A stretch of DNA of 7,036 nt from Candidatus Altimarinota bacterium (GTDB lineage Bacteria; Patescibacteriota; Gracilibacteria; Absconditabacterales; Absconditicoccaceae), in contig WFMP01000238.1 of assembly GCA_015489035.1 (NCBI GenBank), positions 1-7,036 on the forward strand, given 5' to 3'. The position numbers and the translations under genes are program-made. Under the pieces are notes generated by a model. It ran no database searches, was not told the origin of the DNA, and was given only the letters and a program-made list of their open reading frames with translations. Shown in pieces: positions 1 to 6,562 of the stretch (positions are counted from its first letter, which is position 1; every line of letters begins with the position of its first letter).

Positions 1-25
1 GCTCGGAGATGTGTATAAGAGACAG
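1..25 (+). other. Residual Nextera (Tn5) sequencing adapter
   Basis: These 25 bases equal the last 25 bases of the Illumina Nextera Read 2 transposase adapter. They begin GCTCGG and finish with the 19-bp Tn5 mosaic end (positions 7-25, ending AAGAGACAG). Their composition differs from the AT-rich sequence that follows, and the reading frame of the minus-strand gene at 26-192 is cut off exactly at this junction. This is library sequence left on a contig end, not a mobile element of the organism. Confidence 0.96.
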
Positions 26-192
26 TTATCATATTGTGGAAATAGTCTTGTAGCAGCACCATTTATAGTTTGAGTTTCAAGTTGAGATAATCAAATTTGA
101 GTTTCTAATGCATCTAATTCGTCAAGTCTTCAATTTTTGTTAGTATCAAGTTTTTCTTTTGGATTAAATCAATTTTCTAAATTATTAGTCAT
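26..192 (-). CDS. Hypothetical protein with EF-hand-like loop, N-terminal 55 residues only (truncated at contig edge)
   Basis: I do not recognise the family. The frame opens at ATG (190-192) and runs without TAA or TAG into the adapter junction, giving 55 complete codons and no C-terminus. Three in-frame TGA codons are read as Gly (residues 8, 21, 34). Residues 16-27 read DTNKNGRLDELD, which fits a calcium-binding EF-hand/dockerin-type loop: acidic or Asn at 1, 3 and 5, Gly at 6, hydrophobic at 8, Asp at 9 and 12. The Gly at loop position 6 is encoded by TGA. The rest is polar and Gln/Leu-rich, with no signal peptide or membrane segment. It lies downstream of the PrgI-like gene, where conjugation loci often carry further secretion genes, but no VirB4 motif is visible in this fragment. 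No Shine-Dalgarno precedes the ATG. The start is supported by a promoter about 27 nt upstream. Confidence 0.6.
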
Positions 193-226
193 TTTTTATA
201 TTTATTTTATAAATTGTATACAAACT

Positions 227-254
227 ATATTAAGGATTTTGAAAATTATGTCAA
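227..254 (-). promoter_or_regulatory. Putative sigma70 promoter for the left-edge gene
   Basis: A perfect -35 hexamer TTGACA (249-254, minus strand) is followed by a 16-nt spacer and TAATAT (227-232). AATATA with a 17-nt spacer is the alternative. Initiation would fall near 219, inside the perfect palindrome TTGTATACAA at 214-223, and leave a leader of about 27 nt. The -35 overlaps the T-run of the preceding terminator. Confidence 0.5.
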
Positions 255-282
255 AAAAAAGCTCTTACCATTTAGTAAGAAC
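253..282 (-). terminator. Intrinsic terminator at the end of the PrgI-like gene
   Basis: On the minus strand, arms GTTCTTAC (275-282) and GTAAGAGC (261-268) form an 8-bp stem with one G-U pair and a 6-nt loop, followed by eight T (253-260). The stop codon of the gene (TAA, 265-267) lies inside the 3' arm, so the hairpin is partly coding. Confidence 0.65.
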
Positions 283-708
283 TTCTATATTTTTTTCTAA
301 CTCATTTTTATTCAAAGTTTTTTGAGTAATATTTTTTTCTTCTCATTTATTCATTTTTGCAAATTGTAATTTTATCTCCCGTTCTGGTGGTTTAGCAGTA
401 TTCCTTTGAAATGTTTTAGGACTTTGTAAAACATAAGTTCTTATAAGTTTTGCACCAAAAGGGATAATAGCTAATTCAGATTTTCTAAAAAATGCTATAA
501 ACAACATCAAAATAAGTCCAGGACTTGCTATGATAAATGCAGGTATTTTTCACATTCAATGTTTCATAAGTCCGTTCATGATAGCCATAGTAATAGCTAC
601 TCATATTGCAACCAAAAAAAGTTGCCACATTTTTAATCTAAATGGTCCTACATCTATTCACATATCAAAAAGTCCTGCTTCTACATGTTTTGGAACTATT
701 ATTTTCAT
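265..708 (-). CDS. PrgI/VirB3-like inner-membrane protein of a type IV secretion/conjugation locus (probable)
   Basis: Complete 147-residue protein when TGA is read as Gly (residues 17, 36, 51, 53, 122). The N-terminus is VPKHVEAGLFD, followed by GPFRLKMWQLFL and two hydrophobic segments at about residues 28-46 and 56-75, then a basic, charged cytosolic tail of about 70 residues. This order (short VP-x-x-(I/V)-E start, Gly-Pro turn, two close helices, hydrophilic tail) is that of PrgI proteins, the VirB3-like subunits of Gram-positive and CPR conjugation or secretion systems, which normally sit before a VirB4-type ATPase. The assignment rests on pattern only; no catalytic motif exists for this family. 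Codon 110 is CGG, the only CGN codon I found in any gene here. The start ATG (706-708) lacks a Shine-Dalgarno but follows a strong promoter by about 27 nt. The stop TAA lies inside a terminator hairpin. A different two-helix membrane protein is the main alternative. Confidence 0.55.
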
Positions 709-741
709 CTTTTATTTTATTTTTGTTATAAACTTTTCTTT

Positions 742-770
742 ATTATATTTAAAATTTAAAATAATGCAAA
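742..770 (-). promoter_or_regulatory. Strong sigma70-like promoter of the PrgI-like gene
   Basis: TTTGCA (765-770) and a perfect TATAAT (742-747) are separated by 17 nt on the minus strand. The expected start near 735 gives a leader of about 27 nt before the ATG at 708. The -35 is the same as that of the structured-RNA promoter (TTTGCT) except for the last base. Confidence 0.6.
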
Positions 771-772
771 AA

Positions 773-1246
773 TTATCAAATTAGTATTCAAAAATATTTT
801 AATCAGTAAATTAGAGCAAAAGTTAGTATTGCAGATATTATAATTCATCCAAGTACTTCTCCGAAAGTATGTCAAAGTCTTTCTTTTAATTTGTCTTTTA
901 TATTTGTAGTGCAATATTCCATTTGAAATATATCTGAAAGTTGGTTTCTCATTTTATTTATTACTTCTGCATGTTTTCCTGCTTGATATCTTACATTTGA
1001 TGCATCATACCAAAAAAGAATACTAAAAATCAAAGTAATAGCAAATAAACTAGAATTTATTCCATCTACATATCATATACTTACCAATAAACTTGTAGAT
1101 AATCCACTATGAACAGATGGAAATCATCCAGCAGTAAAAAGTTTATCAAAATCTATAGTGTCTCATTTAATTCCATCAATTACTAATTTAATGAACTGTA
1201 TAATTCATCAGATAATTATAGGAATTAGAAATATTGGTAAATGCAT
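773..1246 (-). CDS. DUF212 / YuiD-like divergent PAP2-family membrane protein
   Basis: Complete 157-residue protein with ten in-frame TGA codons read as Gly, including a tandem TGA-TGA (residues 13-14). It carries the DUF212 (acid phosphatase/vanadium haloperoxidase-related, PF02681) landmarks in order: AGGFPSVHSGLSTSL at 39-53 (family G-x-PSSHSA), YVDGINSSLFAI at 59-70, YDASNVRYQAGKHAEVIN at 80-97, and LGHTFGEVLGGI at 124-135. Hydrophobic segments lie at about residues 3-23, 50-78 and 133-155, so it is an integral membrane protein. Length matches Bacillus YuiD (about 160). The biochemical role of the family is not established; a phosphatase acting on a lipid-linked phosphate is inferred from the PAP2-like PSxHS motif. 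The coding sequence ends ATT-TGA-TAA, so the last residue is Gly from a TGA next to the true stop. There is no Shine-Dalgarno. The gene lies between mutL and prgI, 63-64 nt from each. Confidence 0.88.
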
Positions 1247-1277
1247 TATTTTTTACTTTTATTGTTAAATTAGTTAT

Positions 1278-1305
1278 ATTGTAAAAAAAAACTTAAAATA
1301 GTCAA
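1278..1305 (-). promoter_or_regulatory. Putative promoter of the DUF212 gene
   Basis: TTGACT (1300-1305) and TACAAT (1278-1283) with a 16-nt spacer on the minus strand, each one base from consensus. Initiation near 1271 would leave about 25 nt before the ATG at 1246. It lies just after the mutL stop codon; the spacer holds nine consecutive T. Confidence 0.45.
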
Positions 1306-1309
1306 ATAT

Positions 1310-3034
1310 TTATTTTCTATCAAAAAATCAGTCAATATCGTGTTTTGAAATTTTTACAACTGATGGTCTTCCATGTTGGCATACAAAAAATCCATCAATA
1401 TATTTTTGTCCATCTTCTATAAGTTGTTGTATTTCTAAATTTGATAATTTATGATTAGCTTTGATAGCAGCTTTACACGATTTGGTAGCCAAAGTCTGTT
1501 CAAGTATTTTATCAATGTTTATATCTTCTAAATTTGAATTTATCAAATTATTTATTAGATTTGCAATATCTATTTTATATTTTTCTAAAATATCAGGGAC
1601 AGAGTAGAGTATTACTTTTTTTTCTCCAAAATAACTAATATCAAATCATAATTCTTGCATTTTTTCTAAAATTTGGTCATTTTTTTGAATAATCTCAAAA
1701 GTCAAAGGAACAGAAAGTAAAGTTTGTTTATCTTTGTTATATTCTTTTCTCATTTTTTCAAAAATAATCCTTTCAGCAACTGCATGTTGATCCATAATGT
1801 AGAAATCTTCTTGTTTTTGAAATAAAATATAACTATCAAAAATTTGCCCGATAATGTTAAATTCTCAATTATCTATTGGATTTTCTTGAAATAAGAAATT
1901 TGTTTGATAATCTAAATCTAAATTTTCCTGTTTGATAGTTTCTCCTACTTTCTTCATATCTTCAATATTTAGGCTAGATTTAGTTTGTTTATAATTTCAA
2001 AATTTTTGTTTATAAAAATCTACATAATTTGTTTTATCTTCAATTCATTTTTCTTGCTCTATAGTTTTTTTGATAGTGTTTAAAACTAAATTGTAGATAC
2101 TTCCTGGATCCAAAAATTTAACTTCTTCTTTTCTGGGATGAATATTTACATCTACCAAATCTGGTTTAATATTCAAAAATAAAATAACAAACGGATAAAG
2201 TCCTGGTTCAAGCCATCTTGAGTATGCTTGCATAACAGCTTTTTGAATTATTTTATCTTTTACAGGTCTTGAGTTGATAAATATTTTTATTTTATTTGAA
2301 TTAAATTTTAATATACTTTTCCCAATAACTCCATAAATTTCATAATTTTCATCTTTATGCTCCAAATTGACTAAATTTTCTTCCCAAGATTTTGGGTAAA
2401 TTTGTTGTAATCTTTCAAAAATAGAGTTAGTTTTTGTAAAATGTTTTATTATTTTCCCATTATGAAGAAGTTTAAATTCAATATTAAAATTTTTGATAGC
2501 AAAATTTGTAATAAGCTCCTGAATATACTTAAATTCAGTTTGTTCAGATTTTAGAAATTTAGCTCTTACAGGCACATTGTAAAATAAATCTTGAACAATA
2601 ATATTTGTCTCATGTTTAAAATTTAAAGGAACAGGCTGAATATTTACATCTTTTCATAATTTACTTAATTCATATCAGATAGGTTCTTGCTTAGTTTTAC
2701 TTTGAATTCTAAATTTACTTACTTCTGCAATAGTGCTCAAAGCCTCTCATCTAAATCAAAAACTTCAAATATTGTAAATATCTTCTAATTTTGAAATTTT
2801 ACTTGTTGCATACTCAGTGATAGTCAAAGGTAAATCTTCTTTTTCTATTCAAGTTCCATTATCAAAAATATTTATGAGTTTATTTCCTCACTTTTGGATA
2901 TCTATGGTAATTTGTGTGGCTTGGGCATCTATACTGTTTTCTACCAACTCTTTTACAACAGAGTAGGGTCTTTCTACAACTTCTCAAGCAGATAAAATAT
3001 TTGTAATATTTTTGGGTAATTTATGTATTTTCAT
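1310..3034 (-). CDS. mutL: DNA mismatch repair protein MutL, endonuclease type
   Basis: Complete 574-residue MutL, the GHL-ATPase partner of MutS in mismatch repair, once its TGA codons are read as Gly. N-terminal ATPase motifs: LSAGEVVERP (14-23), VVKELVENSIDA with catalytic Glu29 and Asn33 (26-37), DNGTGI (58-63), ATSK (76-79) and GFRGEAL (93-99); Gly17, 62, 90, 93 and 96 are TGA. The transducer domain follows (DLFYNVPVRAKF, then HPRKEEVKFL). After a short variable linker, the C-terminal domain has DQHAVAERIIFE from about residue 415, matching the nicking-endonuclease motif DQHA-x2-E-x4-E, plus SCKAAIKA and CQHGRP near 552-557. It is therefore the nicking MutL found in bacteria without MutH, not the E. 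coli type. The residue before ATSK is Tyr, where His is usual. No mutS is in the window. The start ATG (3032-3034) gives the canonical N-terminus; there is no clear Shine-Dalgarno or strong promoter. It is transcribed away from the nuclease-like gene. Confidence 0.96.
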
Positions 3035-3237
3035 AAAAATATGGTTAAAAAGTAATTACTTATTTTTTACTCAAAAATATGAGTTTTTCAATTTAGAAAT
3101 AAAAAAAGAGCTATAAAAAGTTCAGAATTAAAAACAAAAATATTATTTTGAAATAGTTAAAAACTTATTATTTGATTTCTTTATTTTTTTGTATAACATA
3201 GTTGGTATTAATTTTTTTAATTATAAATAAATTAACT
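3035..3237. promoter_or_regulatory. Divergent intergenic region between mutL and the nuclease-like gene
   Basis: 203 nt, very AT-rich, holding the start regions of two divergent genes. Visible elements: a 12-nt perfect palindrome AAGTAATTACTT (3050-3061), 16 nt before the mutL ATG; an inverted repeat ACTCA/TGAGT with a 6-nt loop (3069-3084); TATAAC at 3192-3197 as a possible plus-strand -10 without a good -35; and an inverted repeat CATAGTT (3197-3203)/AACTATG (3234-3240) whose right arm contains the plus-gene ATG. For mutL I see TTGAAA at 3086-3091 but no convincing -10. These may be promoters and operator or leader elements; none is certain. Confidence 0.3.
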
Positions 3238-3858
3238 ATGACTAAAAAAAGAAGAAAAAGGAGGAATAATGGGTTTGACAACACATTAGAATTATCAATA
3301 AGTATTACTGTATTTGTGTTTTTTATATATTATGTATATATAAAACCACACTATAATAAAATGAGGATGTATTTTTATATATTTATTATAAGTTTAGTAA
3401 TATTATTTCTTATATACTTTATTTATAAATTATATAAAAAAAGAAAGATTAAGAGAGGATACCCTGATTTTATATTAAATCTACATAATAAATTATCTGA
3501 ATTTACTCCAATAAGATTACATAAAGAAGAAAAATTATATCAGATGGAATTAGCATGATATTTAAAAAATAATTATCCAAATGTAAAAATAGAAGAAAGT
3601 AGAGATTATTCAAGACCAGATGTTATAATAGATGATATAGCTATCGAAATAAAATGACCAACCACTATGTCATGATTAAAAACAATACCAGATAAAATTA
3701 ATGCTTATTTACCTAAATGGGATTATTTATTTATTATATTGTTTAATGTACAATTAGATAATAATATATATCAAAAGAAGAAAAAGGAAATATTAAATAA
3801 TGTGCTTGAATCAAAAAGAAATAAGGTGTTTTTTATAGAGATAAATAAAAAAAATTAG
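3238..3858 (+). CDS. Membrane-anchored PD-(D/E)XK nuclease-like protein
   Basis: Complete 206-residue protein with three TGA-encoded Gly (107, 140, 146). A strongly basic N-terminus (TKKRRKRR) is followed by two membrane helices (about 18-37 and 44-65), a basic stretch (KKRKIKR), and a soluble C-terminal domain from about residue 80. That domain has the PD-(D/E)XK arrangement: a Glu in the first helix (KLYQMELAGYL, Glu103), then RPDVIIDD (126-133), then AIEIKG (135-140), giving Asp128, Glu137 and Lys139, followed by DKINAY and a hydrophobic strand (LFIILFNV). Basic flanks predict that the domain faces the cytosol. I know no named family with certainty. A role in restriction, DNA uptake or defence is inference only. 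ATG 3238 is preferred over a TTG at 3202 because the upstream residues are translated leader-like sequence and the ATG follows a TATAAC box by about 40 nt. It is the only plus-strand gene here. Confidence 0.7.
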
Positions 3859-3872
3859 TATAAAAAATCCGG

Positions 3873-3932
3873 ACTCTTTTACTTGCTTTTAAAGAGTTAT
3901 TTTAAATAATTTACTTAGAATAATTATTTTTT
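3873..3932 (+). terminator. Putative terminator region of the nuclease-like gene
   Basis: ACTCTTT (3873-3879) pairs with AAAGAGT (3891-3897) across an 11-nt loop, followed by an interrupted T-rich stretch. A second, AT-only hairpin, AAATAATT (3904-3911)/AATTATTT (3922-3929), ends in six T (3927-3932). TCCGGACT (3868-3875) can instead pair with AGTCTGGA (3952-3959). Either hairpin could end plus-strand transcripts; both are weak compared with the fusA terminator. Confidence 0.4.
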
Positions 3933-3985
3933 CTATAAAATTACGGATTAAAGTCTGGACTTAAATAAACAATAGAAATTTTTAC

Positions 3986-4016
3986 AAATAAAAAAAGAAG
4001 CCTTTTATAGCTTCTT
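3986..4016 (-). terminator. Intrinsic terminator of fusA
   Basis: On the minus strand, AAGAAGC (4010-4016) pairs perfectly with GCTTCTT (3995-4001) around an 8-nt loop and is followed by a T-run (3990-3994, then A, then TTT). It starts 10 nt after the fusA stop codon. Confidence 0.75.
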
Positions 4017-4026
4017 AATATTTTAA

Positions 4027-6129
4027 TTATTCATCATCAAGAGATTTGAATTTTCCTGATCTTTCTTTAATAATTGCTTCTTTCATACTATTTGGAACAG
4101 CTTCATATTTTTCGAATACCATAGAGTAGTTTCATCTACCTTGAGTATTTGATCTTAAATCTGTAGCATAACCAAACATCTCTGATAATGGTACAAATGT
4201 TTTAACTACAACATCTTTACCTCTATTTTCTTGTGTTTCGATTCTACCTCTTCTTGAAGAAATATCACCAATTACAGTACCAACATAATCTTCTGGAACA
4301 GTAATTTCAACTTTCATGATTGGTTCTAAGATGTCAGCACCAGCTTTTTTGAAAGCATCTTGTATAGCTCTGAATGTAGCAACTTTAAATGCAACTTCAG
4401 AAGAATCTACATCATGGTAAGATCCATCAAATACTTTAAATTTAACATTTATTACAGGATAACCAGCAAGAACTCATTTTTCCATAGTTTCTTTTGCTCA
4501 TTTTTCTATAGATGGTATAAATTCTCTTGGAATAGTACCTCAAACTATAGCATTTTCAAATTCGAAATCTTCATCTGAATCTGAAGGACCAACTTCTGCA
4601 ACAACATGTCAGTATTGACCTCTACCTCATGATTGTCTTACAAATTTACCTTCTCATTCAGCAGTTCATTTGATAGTTTCTCTATAAGCAACTTGTGGAG
4701 CACCAGTATTTACTTCTACACCATATTCTCTCTTAAGTCTATCAACAATAATATCTAAATGTAATTCACCCATTCAAGCAATAATAGTTTGAAGAGTTTC
4801 TTGATCTGTGTAATATCTAAATGAAGGATCTTCATCTGATAATTTACCAAGAGCAACTCACATTTTTTCTTGATCTTTCTTTGTTTTTGCTTCTACAGCC
4901 AAACTAATTACTGGATCTGGAAATTCCATAGATTCTAATAATACTGGTTTAGCTTGAGAACATAGAGTATGTCAAGTTTTAGTGTCTTTTAATCATAAGA
5001 AAGCACAAATATGTCATGCAGATGTTTCAGAAATTTCTTCTCTTTTGTTTGCATGCATAAGTAACAATCTACCAACTCTTTCTTTTTTACCTGTACTAGC
5101 ATTTAATATAGTGTCTCAAGATTTAACAACACCAGAGTAAACTCTAACAAAAGTTAATGTACCTACAAATGGATCTGTAGCAACTTTAAATGCAAGAGCT
5201 GAGAATTCTTCATCTTCTGAAGGTTTTAAATCAATTTCTTCTCAAGTTTTTGGATCTGTACCAACGATATCACCAGTATCTACAGGAGAAGGTAAATACA
5301 AATTAACAGCATCTAATACAAATTGTACTCAAGAATTTTTAAGAGCAGTACCAAGCATTACAGGGAATAATTCCATAGATAATGTTCCTTTTCTTATAGC
5401 CTTGTCCATTAATTCTATAGAGATTTCTTCACCTTCCATATATTTGTCAGCTAATTCATCATCAAACATACTTAATGCATCAAGCATAATTTCTCTATAT
5501 TCTTCAGCCATATCTTGTAATTCATCTGGTATCTCATGTTCTATGATATCTCTACCATATTCATTTTCAAAAGTATAAGCTTTCATTTTTCTTAAATCTA
5601 TCATACCTGTGTAAGTATCAGCTTCACCCCAAGGTATTTGGATAGCAATAGCTTTTTCATCTAATCTATCTTGAATTGAATCTAAAGCCATTTTGAAATC
5701 AGCACCCATTTTATCCATTTTGTTCAAGAAACACATTCTAGGAACTCAATATCTTGTTGCTTGTTTCCAAACTGTTTCAGATTGTGGTTCTACTCAAGCA
5801 GCACCATCAAATACAGCAACTCAACCATCTAAAACTCTTAGAGATCTTTCTACTTCAATAGTAAAATCTACATGTCAAGGTGTGTCAATAATATTGATTT
5901 GGTTATGTTGCCAAAAACAAGTTGTAGCAGCAGAAGTAATTGTAATACCTCTTTCTTTTTCTTGTTCCATCCAATCCATTGTACCTTCACCATCATGAGT
6001 TTCTCAAATTTTATGTTGTTTACCAGTATAGTATAAAACTCTTTCAGTAAATGTTGTTTTACCAGCATCAATATGAGCAAATATACCAATATTTCTAATG
6101 TTCTCTAATGGTGTTTTTCAATTAGCCAT
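4027..6129 (-). CDS. fusA: Translation elongation factor G (EF-G)
   Basis: Complete 700-residue EF-G, the cytosolic GTPase that drives ribosomal translocation and, with RRF, ribosome recycling. GTPase motifs are intact: AHIDAGKTT (18-26), ERGITIT (59-65), DTPGH (82-86), NKMD (136-139). Domain II follows with FVGTLTFVRVYSG; domain III has GMGELHLDI; domain IV has GGRGQYGHVV; domain V has EPIMKVEI, ISSRRGRI and the near-C-terminal GRGNYSM. Length equals the family norm. TGA encodes invariant glycines, including Gly85 of DTPGH, the second Gly of GRG-N-YSM's neighbourhood (codon 4132-4134) and Gly of QYGHV, while TGG encodes Trp at MDWM and ETVWKQ; this is the best evidence for code 25 in the window. 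Without recoding the gene would look like many fragments. Start ATG (6127-6129) gives the canonical MAxxTPLENIRNIGI start; no Shine-Dalgarno is present. It follows gatC by 34 nt and probably shares its promoter. Confidence 0.98.
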
Positions 6130-6163
6130 TTATAATATATTAATTAATAAAATAATAAACTTT

Positions 6164-6454
6164 TTAGTGTTCAACAGTTGAACTTTTGATAACTATCATA
6201 TTATTCTCAACTTCTTGTGGAGAATTTTTCAATAATTGTGTTTTGTTTACTTCCGTGTTTGTTTGTCTATTGTAATCTAATTTACTTTTAGATACAGGAG
6301 TATACATTTTTTCGACTCATTCTGTATTTATAGACTGTAATTTTCAAACAAAATTTAATAATTCATCAAAATTATCTTTCATATCTTCAAGTTCATTCTC
6401 AGATAATTGAATTGCTGATAGCTTCGATAAATGTTTAATTTCTTCTTTTGTCAT
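6164..6454 (-). CDS. gatC: Asp/Glu-tRNA(Asn/Gln) amidotransferase subunit C
   Basis: Complete 96-residue GatC, the small subunit that wraps and stabilises the GatA-GatB core of the amidotransferase turning misacylated Glu-tRNA(Gln) or Asp-tRNA(Asn) into the correct aminoacyl-tRNA. It shows the family pattern: TKEEIKHLSKLSAIQLSENE at the N-terminus, ELLNFVGKLQSINTEGVE in the middle, and LLKNSPQEVENNMIVIK at the C-terminus (family LxNAPe...ffvVPkv). Two glycines, in FVGKL and TEGVE, are TGA. Length matches the family (about 95-100). gatA and gatB are not adjacent: the next gene downstream is fusA and the next upstream is separated by an RNA gene. Start ATG (6452-6454) fits the family N-terminus. 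It is probably the first gene of a gatC-fusA operon. Confidence 0.92.
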
Positions 6455-6456
6455 AA

Positions 6457-6462
6457 TCCTCT
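6457..6462 (-). promoter_or_regulatory. Shine-Dalgarno-like AGAGGA before gatC, unusually close to the ATG
   Basis: AGAGGA ends only 2 nt before the gatC ATG, closer than the usual 5-9 nt. It is the only convincing Shine-Dalgarno sequence in the window; the other genes have A/T-only leaders. Confidence 0.45.
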
Positions 6463-6494
6463 ATTAAATATAAAAAAATGAGTAAGTGGATGTT

Positions 6495-6522
6495 ATAATA
6501 ACTTTTAGTAGTTTATTTTCAA
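6495..6522 (-). promoter_or_regulatory. Putative gatC-fusA promoter
   Basis: TTGAAA (6517-6522) and TATTAT (6495-6500) separated by 16 nt on the minus strand, starting 12 nt after the T-run of the upstream RNA terminator. Initiation near 6488 would give a leader of about 34 nt before gatC. No promoter is seen between gatC and fusA. Confidence 0.5.
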
Positions 6523-6534
6523 TACATATTTTTA

Positions 6535-6562
6535 TAAAAAAATCCCCTGAATGCAGGAGATT
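6535..6562 (-). terminator. Strong intrinsic terminator of the structured RNA
   Basis: AATCTCCTG (6554-6562) pairs with CAGGGGATT (6541-6549) around the tetraloop CATT: 9 bp with one G-U pair, then a T-run (6536-6540) continuing from the stem. It has the most GC-rich stem among the terminators here and separates the RNA gene from gatC. Confidence 0.8.

Noticed and set aside
7..25. Tn5 mosaic end as evidence of a native transposon
   Set aside because: It is contiguous with the Nextera adapter tail at the extreme contig edge, so it is a library artefact.
530..784. Plus-strand open frame of 84 codons
   Set aside because: It lies antisense to the PrgI-like gene and the DUF212 end, has no family pattern, and is open mainly because the real minus-strand frames are AT-rich.
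3868..3959. Long-range pairing TCCGGACT / AGTCTGGA as a regulatory RNA or integration-site repeat
   Set aside because: It is only 8 bp with one G-U pair and a 76-nt gap; the arms are also nearly self-palindromic, so chance or terminator structure is sufficient.
4360..4578. Plus-strand open frame of 72 codons
   Set aside because: It is antisense to fusA domain IV and has no start signal or recognisable product.
5693..5998. Plus-strand open frame of 101 codons
   Set aside because: It is antisense to the EF-G GTPase domain, which is conserved and continuous under code 25.
5868..6089. Minus-strand open frame of 73 codons in another frame of fusA
   Set aside because: It is shifted relative to the EF-G frame, which carries the conserved GTPase motifs across the same bases.
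4027..6129. fusA as a frameshifted or stop-riddled pseudogene
   Set aside because: All apparent stops are TGA at Gly columns in one unbroken frame; there are no internal TAA or TAG and length is normal.
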